Shown here piece after piece: positions 1-6,971 of a stretch of DNA of 12,217 nucleotides; positions within the stretch are counted from its first letter, which is position 1, and every line of letters begins with the position of its first letter. The DNA is taken from NCBI GenBank assembly GCA_043758125.1, contig JAYVOC010000071.1:1-12217 (forward strand), in the 5' to 3' direction. Both the position numbers and the translations under genes were made by a program. Origin of the DNA: JANXSD01 sp043758125 (lineage in GTDB: Bacteria; Bacteroidota; Bacteroidia; AKYH767-A; OLB10). A model generated the notes under the pieces. That model saw only the letters and a program-made list of their open reading frames with translations. It was not told the DNA's origin and made no database searches.

Positions 1-351
1 ATTATTTTCTATTAATAGTCCTGAAAGTTTTTTTTCATCTACTAACATATCATTGGGCCACTTTATTAAGCATTTCTGCTGAATTCTTTCTTCAAGGTAA
101 GCTGCAACACCTGAACTTATCGCTTTATTCAATATAAACTGTTGCTGTGCGACTATATGTTGAGGACGAAAAATAAAAGTGGCATATAAACCTTTGTTGG
201 AAGCACTTTCCCAATTTTTCCCTCGTTGACCTCTACCATTCGTTTGTTCAAGAGCTAATATAACAGTGTTATCAGCTACCAAACCCTCCTCAAGTAACGT
301 ATGGGCATAATAATTTGTCGAATCAACTATTGGTAGAATAACTAGGTTCAT
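1..351 (-). CDS. birA: Biotin--[acetyl-CoA-carboxylase] ligase, N-terminal part (cut by window edge)
   Basis: This enzyme activates biotin with ATP to biotinyl-5'-AMP and transfers it to the lysine of biotin carboxyl carrier domains, mainly of acetyl-CoA carboxylase. 117 codons are visible and the frame is open to base 1, so the C-terminal half is missing. Family motifs in order are STN (residues 11-13), GRGQRG (39-44, the biotinyl-AMP loop), GLY.T (54-58) and KWPND (97-101, with the conserved lysine), followed by KLSGLLIE (108-115). The protein starts directly with the catalytic domain, so it lacks the DNA-binding winged helix of E. coli BirA and should be a ligase without repressor function. 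The ATG at 351 is the only reasonable start, because an in-frame TAA lies four codons upstream. It is divergent from rsfS, a neighbourhood common in Bacteroidota. Confidence 0.93.
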   Translation of the reverse strand, partial: MNLVILPIVDSTNYYAHTLLEEGLVADNTVILALEQTNGRGQRGKNWESASNKGLYATFIFRPQHIVAQQQFILNKAISSGVAAYLEERIQQKCLIKWPNDMLVDEKKLSGLLIENN

Positions 352-371
352 GATTAGAGGTTAAAATTGCG

Positions 372-379
372 TAGTTTTG
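372..379 (+). promoter_or_regulatory. Candidate -7 promoter element for rsfS
   Basis: TAGTTTTG matches the Bacteroidota -7 consensus TAnnTTTG at every fixed position. It lies 23 bp before the rsfS ATG, which would leave a very short leader. I do not see a clear TTTG-type -33 element at the usual spacing of about 19-21 bp, so this rests on one element only. Confidence 0.4.
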
Positions 380-384
380 CGGAA

Positions 385-392
385 CAAATTTA
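385..392 (-). promoter_or_regulatory. Candidate -7 promoter element for birA
   Basis: Read on the minus strand this is TAAATTTG, again a full match to TAnnTTTG, 33 bp before the birA ATG. No well-spaced -33 element is seen; that region would fall inside the start of rsfS. It faces the rsfS element at 372-379 across only five bases. Confidence 0.35.
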
Positions 393-402
393 ACAAAACA
401 GA

Positions 403-795
403 ATGGCAAAATCGGCACAAGCCGCTAGAGTAAACCTCAAATCAGCATCAGATGTTTTGACGGAGGCAATTATTAAAGGATTATTAGACAAGAAAGGAAA
501 TGAAATTGTTTGTCTAGACCTAAGACAACTTAATGGTGCAGTCGCAGATATTTTCATCGTATGTCATGGCATTTCTTCCACACAAGTAGAAGGTTTAGCT
601 AGAGCCGTTGAAGAAGTAGTTCATGAAGAACTGAATGAATGGCCAACTTTTATTGAAGGTAAAGAAAATGCACAATGGGTACTAATCGACTATATAAATG
701 TTGTAGTTCACATCTTTCAACAGGAACAAAGAGATTATTATGGCATTGAACGCTTATGGGCTGATGCAGAAATAAAAAAGATAATTAGTAACTAA
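403..795 (+). CDS. rsfS: Ribosome silencing factor RsfS (Iojap/YbeB family)
   Basis: RsfS binds ribosomal protein L14 on the large subunit and blocks joining of the 30S subunit, which lowers translation when nutrients are scarce. The 130-residue protein is a single RsfS domain. Recognisable parts are CLDLRQLNG (about 37-45), ADIFIVCHGISSTQ (48-61), the WPTFIEGKENAQWVLIDY block (80-97), and VVVHIF....RDYYGIERLW (100-118), the last being the most diagnostic. The length is typical, with a short N-terminal extension of about 15 residues before the domain. The ATG at 403 gives this start and no better candidate lies upstream within the 51-bp gap. It is divergent from birA and followed 71 bp later by ftsH, the usual Bacteroidota order. 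Confidence 0.95.
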   Translation: MAKSAQAARVNLKSASDVLTEAIIKGLLDKKGNEIVCLDLRQLNGAVADIFIVCHGISSTQVEGLARAVEEVVHEELNEWPTFIEGKENAQWVLIDYINVVVHIFQQEQRDYYGIERLWADAEIKKIISN

Positions 796-810
796 CACAG
801 TAAATAAATG

Positions 811-838
811 TTTAATATTAGCTTATTGCAATATTAAA
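811..838 (+). promoter_or_regulatory. Hairpin in the rsfS-ftsH gap (leader or weak terminator)
   Basis: A perfect 9-bp inverted repeat (TTTAATATT at 811-819 and AATATTAAA at 830-838) encloses AGCTTATTGC. Two inner GC pairs (821-822 with 828-829) can extend the stem past one bulged A. It ends 28 bp before the ftsH ATG. There is no T-run after it, only AAGGGAG, so it is not a standard intrinsic terminator. An mRNA-stabilising or regulatory leader structure is equally possible. Confidence 0.35.
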
Positions 839-866
839 AGGGAGTATTCATTCCATATTATATAAA

Positions 867-2957
867 ATGTCAGATCAGCAGCAGCCAAACGAAGAGAAGA
901 AAAAAGTTCCATTTAGCAACTTTTCTAAACCTAAAAGTCCTCGTTTCAATTTCAATTTCTATTGGGTATATGCCTTAGTAATTTTCGTTATTATAGGCAT
1001 TAATTTTTTCGACTACGGAAATCATCCGAGAGATACATCGTGGATGAGTTTCTCAACATGGGTAAAAAATGGTGATGTGGATCGAGTAGTTGTTCTTAAC
1101 AAAGAAGTTGTGGATGTATACATCAAGAAATCCAGCCTTACTAAAGAAGAATTCAAAAATGTTTCTCATAAAACGATTGGCAACGCTGTTAACGACGGCC
1201 CCCATTATGCTTTTACGATTGGAGATGTTGCTTCCTTTAAGAAGGATCTTGATGATGTTCAAAAAGATATTCCCTTAGAGCAAAAGATCAACATCGTTTA
1301 CAATAATAATGAGCGTAATAGCTGGGATTCTATCCTTAATTGGTTACTATTAGGAATGTTTTTGGTGATGATTTATATGTTTCTCATCAAACGTATGGGT
1401 GGTGGTGGTGGCGGAAGCCAGATTTTCAATATAGGTAAATCTAAAGCTACTTTGTTCGATAAAGATCTTCATGTAAAAGTGACTTTTAATGATGTGGCAG
1501 GTTTGGAAGAAGCCAAAGTAGAGGTTATGGAAATCGTTGATTTCTTAAAGAACCCCAAAAAATACACAACATTAGGAGGTAAAATCCCTCGTGGAGCTTT
1601 ACTTGTTGGCCCTCCAGGTACAGGAAAAACCTTATTGGCAAAAGCAGTTGCTGGTGAAGCACAAGTTCCATTTTTCTCACTTTCAGGTTCTGATTTTGTT
1701 GAAATGTTCGTAGGCGTAGGAGCTTCTCGAGTAAGAGATTTATTCCGTCAGGCTAAAGAGAAAGCTCCAAGTATTATCTTCATTGATGAAATTGATGCGA
1801 TTGGACGTGCAAGAGGTAAACAACCTTCTTTTAGTGCGAACGACGAACGTGAAAGTACCTTAAATCAGTTATTAACTGAGATGGATGGCTTTGGTAGTAA
1901 TTCAGGAGTCATCATTCTTGCTGCAACAAATCGTGCAGACATTTTAGATCGCGCACTATTACGACCAGGTCGTTTTGATCGTCAGATTTATGTTGAGCTA
2001 CCAGATTTAAATGGTCGCAAGGAAATATTTAAAGTGCATTCAAAGCCATTGAAGTTAGATCCAGGTTTGGATTTAGATTTTCTCGCTAAACAAACACCAG
2101 GATTCTCAGGTGCTGATATTGCAAATCTTTGTAACGAAGCCGCACTTATTGCTGCAAGAAAAAATAAAACATCAATTGGTCAACAAGATTTTATAGATGC
2201 TGTAGATAGAATTGTTGGTGGGTTAGAGAAGAAAAATAAAATTATTTCTATTGAAGAAAAACGCACAATCGCTTATCATGAATCAGGTCATGCGGCGGTG
2301 AGTTGGTTATTGCAACATACTGCTCCATTAGTTAAAGTAACGATTGTTCCTCGTGGAAATTCATTAGGTGCCGCATGGTATCTGCCAGAAGAAAGACAAC
2401 TAACAACGATGGATCAAATTCGTGATGAGATGTGCGCTGCATTAGGTGGGCGTGCTGCTGAATTTGTAACATTTGGAGTAGTATCAACTGGCGCATTAAG
2501 TGACTTAGAAAAAATTACAAAACAAGCATACGCATCGGTAACATTGTTTGGTTTAAATGACAAAATAGGCAATATCAGTTTCTATGATTCATCAGGAAAT
2601 GCTGATTATACATTTACTAAACCTTACAGTGAAAAGACAGCCGAACTTATCGATAATGAAGTAAAGAAAATGGTAGAAGAATCGTATCAACGTACTGTTG
2701 AATTACTTCGTAACCATCGTCCAGAACTTGATAAACTTGCAGCTACTTTATTAGAAAAAGAAGTAATCTACAAGGAAGATCTTGAAACTATTTTCGGTAA
2801 ACGCAAATGGGATAAAGAAGAAATCACACCCTCAGACTTAACAAAAAAGAATGATGTTAGTACATCAGCTATTTTAGCTTCAAATACAACCATCACAACG
2901 AATGGTCATTCAGAATCGCAATTAGTTACTCCAGTAGAAGAAAACCCTACGAATTAG
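867..2957 (+). CDS. ftsH: ATP-dependent zinc metalloprotease FtsH
   Basis: FtsH is a hexameric inner-membrane AAA+ protease that extracts and degrades membrane proteins and some soluble regulators. Two membrane segments (about 33-48 and 158-175) flank the periplasmic domain. A six-glycine linker (178-183) leads into the AAA+ module: Walker A GPPGTGKT (248-255), pore loop MFVG (280-283), Walker B IIFIDEID (303-310) and the second region of homology ending RPGRFDRQ (366-373). The peptidase zinc site HESGH is at 471-475, with Asp546 in GALSDLEK as the probable third ligand. All key residues are present, so the enzyme should be active. The roughly 50-residue Ser/Thr/Asn-rich C-terminal tail is low complexity. 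The 696-residue length is normal for the phylum. The LUD gene starts 12 bp after the stop. Confidence 0.98.
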   Translation: MSDQQQPNEEKKKVPFSNFSKPKSPRFNFNFYWVYALVIFVIIGINFFDYGNHPRDTSWMSFSTWVKNGDVDRVVVLNKEVVDVYIKKSSLTKEEFKNVSHKTIGNAVNDGPHYAFTIGDVASFKKDLDDVQKDIPLEQKINIVYNNNERNSWDSILNWLLLGMFLVMIYMFLIKRMGGGGGGSQIFNIGKSKATLFDKDLHVKVTFNDVAGLEEAKVEVMEIVDFLKNPKKYTTLGGKIPRGALLVGPPGTGKTLLAKAVAGEAQVPFFSLSGSDFVEMFVGVGASRVRDLFRQAKEKAPSIIFIDEIDAIGRARGKQPSFSANDERESTLNQLLTEMDGFGSNSGVIILAATNRADILDRALLRPGRFDRQIYVELPDLNGRKEIFKVHSKPLKLDPGLDLDFLAKQTPGFSGADIANLCNEAALIAARKNKTSIGQQDFIDAVDRIVGGLEKKNKIISIEEKRTIAYHESGHAAVSWLLQHTAPLVKVTIVPRGNSLGAAWYLPEERQLTTMDQIRDEMCAALGGRAAEFVTFGVVSTGALSDLEKITKQAYASVTLFGLNDKIGNISFYDSSGNADYTFTKPYSEKTAELIDNEVKKMVEESYQRTVELLRNHRPELDKLAATLLEKEVIYKEDLETIFGKRKWDKEEITPSDLTKKNDVSTSAILASNTTITTNGHSESQLVTPVEENPTN

Positions 2958-2969
2958 GAAAAATAAACC

Positions 2970-3614
2970 ATGGAAGAAAGCACCACTCGTGAAAAGGTGT
3001 TGAAGAAAATAAGGGCATCATTACTTAGTAAAACGCCAAACCCTTACCCGAAGTTAGACTTCGACAGTTCGGTATTTCAACAAACTGACGAAGACCCTGT
3101 ATTAGTGTTTGCTGATAAATTAACATTAGCAGGAGGTAAATTTTTTCTTATAGAAAGTGAACTTGAATTTGCTGAAGGTCTTGTAAATCTTGGATTGCAA
3201 TACAAGTGGAAAAACATTGTTTGTACAGAAGATGGTTTATCAAATCTTTTAACAGAATGTGCACTTCCGCATTATGTTGCTGTTGATGAACTGGCAACAA
3301 TGGATGTTGTTGTAACAACTTGCGAGTGTTTAATTTCCCGTACAGGAAGTATTATTTTTTCTTCTCGTGAACATACGCGTACTGCACCTGCATTTGCACC
3401 TGTGCATGTTGTATTTTGTAAAGCAATTCAGTTAGCACTTGATTTAAAAGACGGAATTACATGGTTAAGACATAAGTATCCGAAAATACCATCAAGCATT
3501 ACTATTGTAACTGGACCTAGTAGAACAGCAGATATTGATGGGCAATTGGTAATAGGTGCTCATGGTCCTACACAATTATTTGTATTTATGGTTGATGAAA
3601 GAGAACTTCAATAA
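2970..3614 (+). CDS. LUD-domain protein (LutC/YkgG family)
   Basis: This is a 214-residue stand-alone LUD domain. Hallmarks are the central CECLISRTGSIIF (118-130) and the C-terminal TGPSRTADIDGQLVIGAHGP (181-200), the signature shared with LutC/YkgG of the LutABC lactate utilisation complex. No signal peptide or membrane segment is evident, so it should be cytoplasmic. LutA and LutB are not beside it. Instead it sits 12 bp after ftsH and shares one base with the next gene (TAATG), so a role in lactate oxidation cannot be assumed. This ftsH-LUD-DUF2007-cdsA arrangement is, as far as I know, common in Bacteroidota, and the function of this branch is not established. The family call is secure; the function is open. 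Confidence 0.85.
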   Translation: MEESTTREKVLKKIRASLLSKTPNPYPKLDFDSSVFQQTDEDPVLVFADKLTLAGGKFFLIESELEFAEGLVNLGLQYKWKNIVCTEDGLSNLLTECALPHYVAVDELATMDVVVTTCECLISRTGSIIFSSREHTRTAPAFAPVHVVFCKAIQLALDLKDGITWLRHKYPKIPSSITIVTGPSRTADIDGQLVIGAHGPTQLFVFMVDERELQ

Positions 3615-3826
3615 TGACGCTGCAAGCAAATTGGCTGAAAGTATACAGCAGCGATAAAGCATATCAAATCGAAATTGCCAAAGCTGCATTAGAAGAAGCA
3701 GATATATTATCTTTTCAAGTTGATAAAAAAGACTCGTCTTATGCATTTGGCGAAATTGAATTATATGTCTCTGCAGAAGAAGAAATCAATGCTAAATTAA
3801 TTCTAATCGAACATGACTTATTGTGA
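3614..3826 (+). CDS. DUF2007 family small protein
   Basis: This 70-residue soluble protein has the DUF2007 pattern: a short N-terminal strand with W-x-x-V-Y (residues 7-11), a helix, then DKKDSSYAFGEIELYV (37-52), and an acidic C-terminal helix. The family is labelled a putative signal-transducing protein and has a ferredoxin-like fold, but its biochemical role is unknown. Its ATG overlaps the LUD stop codon by one base, and its TGA stop overlaps the GTG start of cdsA by three bases in the string GTGA. Such tight packing suggests translational coupling and possibly a functional link to LUD or CdsA. Confidence 0.8.
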   Translation: MTLQANWLKVYSSDKAYQIEIAKAALEEADILSFQVDKKDSSYAFGEIELYVSAEEEINAKLILIEHDLL

Positions 3827-4632
3827 ATAATTTCTGGCAGCGCCTGTTAACAGGATCATTATTCGTTTTAATAATTTTTGCATCTATATTTTATGGACCG
3901 TTAAGTTTTCAATTACTTTTTTTCCTTGTAGCGATGCTTTCATTAAATGAATTTTATACGATAGTAAAGAATGATCAACGGCAACCTAATATTACATTAG
4001 GAATGATTTCTGGTGCAGTTATTTATATTGTTATGAGTGGAATGTTTGTTGATTATTTTAAATTAAATATTAATGCTGTTATTTATCCCGTTACCACATT
4101 AATATTTTTAGCAGAACTATATCGTAAGAAATCTGAGCCATTTACAAATATTGCTTACACTCTTATTGGAATTATCTATGCCGTTTTACCTTTTGTTTTA
4201 TTAAATAAAATTTCTACCCATGCTCAACAGTATGATGCCGGAATTGTAGGTGGATATTTTATTTTACTTTGGAGTAGCGATACCTTTGCTTACATCTTTG
4301 GAAATTTACTTGGAAAAACAAAATTATTTGAAAGAATTTCGCCAAAAAAATCTTGGGAAGGAAGTATTGGTGGGGGAATATCTGCCTTAATAGCTGCATG
4401 GATCTTATGGCATTACAATCCTCAACTTAGTTTAGTAAACTGGATTGTAATTGCATTAATAATTGTAATTGCTGGCACTTTTGGAGACTTAACTGAATCA
4501 ATGCTTAAGCGTAGTTTATCAGTCAAAGACTCTGGATCGCTACTTCCTGGACATGGAGGAATGTTAGATCGTTTCGATGGACTTTTGTTATCTGTACCTT
4601 TCGTTTGGACCTATCTTTCCATATTTTGTTAG
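3823..4632 (+). CDS. cdsA: Phosphatidate cytidylyltransferase CdsA
   Basis: CdsA converts phosphatidic acid and CTP to CDP-diacylglycerol, the precursor of the main membrane phospholipids. The 269-residue protein is almost wholly membrane-embedded, with about seven or eight hydrophobic segments. Conserved sites are WSSDTFAY (150-157), GKTKLFERISPKKSWEGSIGG (start 164), the GDLTESMLKR block (221-230) and the family signature KDSGSLLPGHGGMLDRFD (235-252), whose aspartates and lysine bind metal and substrate. The start codon is GTG at 3823, overlapping the DUF2007 stop. No nearby ATG fits, and the first transmembrane helix follows within about 10 residues. In many relatives a phosphatidylserine decarboxylase gene follows; here a patatin-like lipase does. 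Confidence 0.96.
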   Translation: MNNFWQRLLTGSLFVLIIFASIFYGPLSFQLLFFLVAMLSLNEFYTIVKNDQRQPNITLGMISGAVIYIVMSGMFVDYFKLNINAVIYPVTTLIFLAELYRKKSEPFTNIAYTLIGIIYAVLPFVLLNKISTHAQQYDAGIVGGYFILLWSSDTFAYIFGNLLGKTKLFERISPKKSWEGSIGGGISALIAAWILWHYNPQLSLVNWIVIALIIVIAGTFGDLTESMLKRSLSVKDSGSLLPGHGGMLDRFDGLLLSVPFVWTYLSIFC

Positions 4633-4668
4633 TGAGTTCTTTCTTAATCCTAATTAAAATTAACTTTT

Positions 4669-4684
4669 TACGTTTAAAAACGTA
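4669..4684. repeat. Perfect 16-bp palindrome before the patatin gene
   Basis: TACGTTTAAAAACGTA reads the same on both strands and lies in the 77-bp gap between cdsA and the patatin-like gene, 25 bp before its ATG. With U-G pairing at 4668/4685 the arms can be extended as TTT/GAA. The tight centre leaves a small loop, so a protein-binding operator is as likely as an RNA hairpin. The first eight bases, TACGTTTA, are one mismatch from TAnnTTTG, but no matching -33 element is evident. No T-run follows that would make it a terminator for cdsA. Confidence 0.35.
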
Positions 4685-4709
4685 GAACTTAAAGTGGATA
4701 TCGATTATA

Positions 4710-6971
4710 ATGCGTCTTAGAAAGTTTGTCTCCAGAATAATTCATTCATTTCCAATTCAACTTGTTGTACTGCACTTCAAGAAGAATCAGATAATGATGT
4801 TTTATTGGATTTTATTGTTTGGATTTATTACACAATCGATCGCTACAAAATTTGGAATACCATTTCTTTTTTTAGATCCTGAATATATGGGTTTTGTTGG
4901 GCAACGTGCATTTTTTATGATGGGTGTTTGCTTAGGATCATTTGTGATGGCATTTAATATCTCTAGTTTCATTTTGAACAGTTTTCGTTTCCCATTTCTT
5001 GCAACACTGTCAAGAACATTTCAGAAATACACGCACAATAATTTTATTATTCCAACATTCTTCATTTTAATTTATGTTTATAAGATATTTAATTTTCAAT
5101 ATTATAGTCAGTTAAAAAACATCGATGAAATCCTTTTAAACATTGGCGTTTTTTTAGCTGGATTTTTTATTGTGATTGTACTTACTCTTCGATACTTTAT
5201 GGTTACGAATAAAGATATTTACAAATTATTTGGCGTTGAACATGCTGATGACGATCAAACTTCACCAATTGCTCCATACATGGGAAATGTTGGTAAAAAC
5301 TCATGGCGTGTTGACACCTATTTAATTTTTCCATGGAAAGTGAAAATTGTTAGAGATACGCGTCACTATCAAAAATACATGCTTGAAAGAGTATTCAGAC
5401 AGAATCATCTTAATGCCGCTGTAATTGAAATTGTAGTTTTTGTAACTTTCATTACGTTAGGTCTTTTTAGAGATTATAATTTTATTCGCTTACCGGCTGG
5501 AGGAAGTATATTACTTTTATTCACCATGTTAATTATGTTGAGTGGAGTGCTTCGTTATTGGCTAAGAGCATGGGCCAATACTGCATTAATATTTTTATTT
5601 ATTGGATTGAATTTTCTATCACAATTCGAATCTTTTAATCCACGAAATCAAGCGTATGGTTTAAATTATGCAAAGAATAATATTAAATATGATCGTGATA
5701 ATTTGGAAGCCCAAGTTACTAATGGTCACTATGAAAAGGATGTAGCACACACCATTGAAATACTAAATAAATGGAAAGCAAATTGGGCAAAAAAAGGAGT
5801 TGAAAAGCCTAAGATGATTTTATTAAATGTTAGTGGAGGAGGATTGCGCTCTTGTGTTTTCACCTTCCGTACATTACAATTAATTGATAGCACCTTTAAC
5901 GGTGATTTAATGCACTTAACATCATTTATTACTGGCTCATCAGGAGGAATGATAAGTGCAGTATATTATCGTGAATTATTTTTATCACATCATGATAGTT
6001 TAATGCGTGCCAATCAAAATATTGAAAATCGATTTTTATTAAACACAGGAAAGGATTTATTAAATTCAATTGTGTTCAGTGCAACTGTTGCAGATTTATT
6101 TATGAATATGCAACAATTTAAAGATGGAAAATATCATTATGTGAAAGATCGCGCTTATGCATTCGAGCAACAACTTTCAGAAAACACTGGTCATGTTTTA
6201 GATAAACGATTAGGTGATTATTACGAACCAGAATTTAATGCTCAAATTCCTATGATGGTTATTAGTCCAACGATTATTAATGATGGAAGAGCATTGCATA
6301 TTTCAGCGCAACCTGTTAGTTATTTATCACACATTCCTGATTCAGGTAATACAGGATTTAATGAAATCGCTAATTCTGTTGACTTTCAACAATTTTTTTC
6401 TTCTGCAGATGCTGCGAATTTAAAAATCACTAGTGCGTTAAGAATGAACTCTGCATTCCCATATATTATGCCTGCAATATCATTACCAAGTGAGCCTGCT
6501 ATGGAAGTTATGGATGCAGGAATTCGCGATAATTATGGCGTTACGAATTCACTTCAATTTTTATATACGTTTAGAGAATGGATCGTTGCCAATACTTCTG
6601 GCGTTGTGTTTTTACAGATAAGGGATACACATAAAAAAAATAAAGTAGAAAATAACAGTGTTAAAACTATCACTGAAAAATTAATGGCACCAATGCGAAA
6701 TGTATCAGGCAATTTTTTAATTATGCAAGATTATACGTTTGATCGAGAATTACAATTTGCGCAAAGCTGGTTTAAAGGTCCATTGAAATTCGTAACTTTT
6801 CAGATGCCCGAAACACAAGAACACGTTTCTTTAAGTTGGCATCTTACAGAGAAAGAAAAGAAACTTCTTAAATCAGCATCAGAAAATAAAGAAAACAAAC
6901 AAGCATTAGAAGAATTAAAATCAGCTTTGAAAACTGAAATTAATAATCCACTAATTGTTTCAGGGCAATAA
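4710..6971 (+). CDS. Multi-pass membrane patatin-like phospholipase family protein
   Basis: This 753-residue protein has an N-terminal region (1-305) with about six or seven hydrophobic segments (near 30-48, 65-90, 112-128, 141-163, 236-253, 266-282 and 288-304), followed by a patatin-like serine hydrolase domain from about 365. The catalytic parts are complete: oxyanion loop GGGLR (376-380), nucleophile elbow GSSGG (409-413) with Ser411, and DAG (602-604) with Asp602 as dyad partner, where DGG or DGA is more usual. Patatin enzymes cleave acyl groups from phospholipids or other lipid esters. The real substrate is not visible here. The C-terminus (about 712-745) is a charged helical tail. The hydrolase is presumably cytoplasmic and held at the inner membrane, which is inference. 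It follows cdsA by 77 bp on the same strand, and its 3' end overlaps the opposing E1 gene by 32 bp. Confidence 0.85.
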   Translation: MRLRKFVSRIIHSFPIQLVVLHFKKNQIMMFYWILLFGFITQSIATKFGIPFLFLDPEYMGFVGQRAFFMMGVCLGSFVMAFNISSFILNSFRFPFLATLSRTFQKYTHNNFIIPTFFILIYVYKIFNFQYYSQLKNIDEILLNIGVFLAGFFIVIVLTLRYFMVTNKDIYKLFGVEHADDDQTSPIAPYMGNVGKNSWRVDTYLIFPWKVKIVRDTRHYQKYMLERVFRQNHLNAAVIEIVVFVTFITLGLFRDYNFIRLPAGGSILLLFTMLIMLSGVLRYWLRAWANTALIFLFIGLNFLSQFESFNPRNQAYGLNYAKNNIKYDRDNLEAQVTNGHYEKDVAHTIEILNKWKANWAKKGVEKPKMILLNVSGGGLRSCVFTFRTLQLIDSTFNGDLMHLTSFITGSSGGMISAVYYRELFLSHHDSLMRANQNIENRFLLNTGKDLLNSIVFSATVADLFMNMQQFKDGKYHYVKDRAYAFEQQLSENTGHVLDKRLGDYYEPEFNAQIPMMVISPTIINDGRALHISAQPVSYLSHIPDSGNTGFNEIANSVDFQQFFSSADAANLKITSALRMNSAFPYIMPAISLPSEPAMEVMDAGIRDNYGVTNSLQFLYTFREWIVANTSGVVFLQIRDTHKKNKVENNSVKTITEKLMAPMRNVSGNFLIMQDYTFDRELQFAQSWFKGPLKFVTFQMPETQEHVSLSWHLTEKEKKLLKSASENKENKQALEELKSALKTEINNPLIVSGQ

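Noticed and set aside
1053..1278. Open frames on both strands inside ftsH
   Set aside because: They lie wholly within a strongly conserved ftsH coding region and their translations resemble no protein family.
1398..1416. GGT repeat that looks like a simple-sequence tract
   Set aside because: It encodes the six-glycine linker after the second FtsH membrane segment, a feature seen in other FtsH proteins, so no phase-variation role is needed.
2970..3614. Lactate utilisation operon lutABC
   Set aside because: Only a LutC-like LUD protein is present; the flanking genes are ftsH and a DUF2007 gene, not lutA or lutB.
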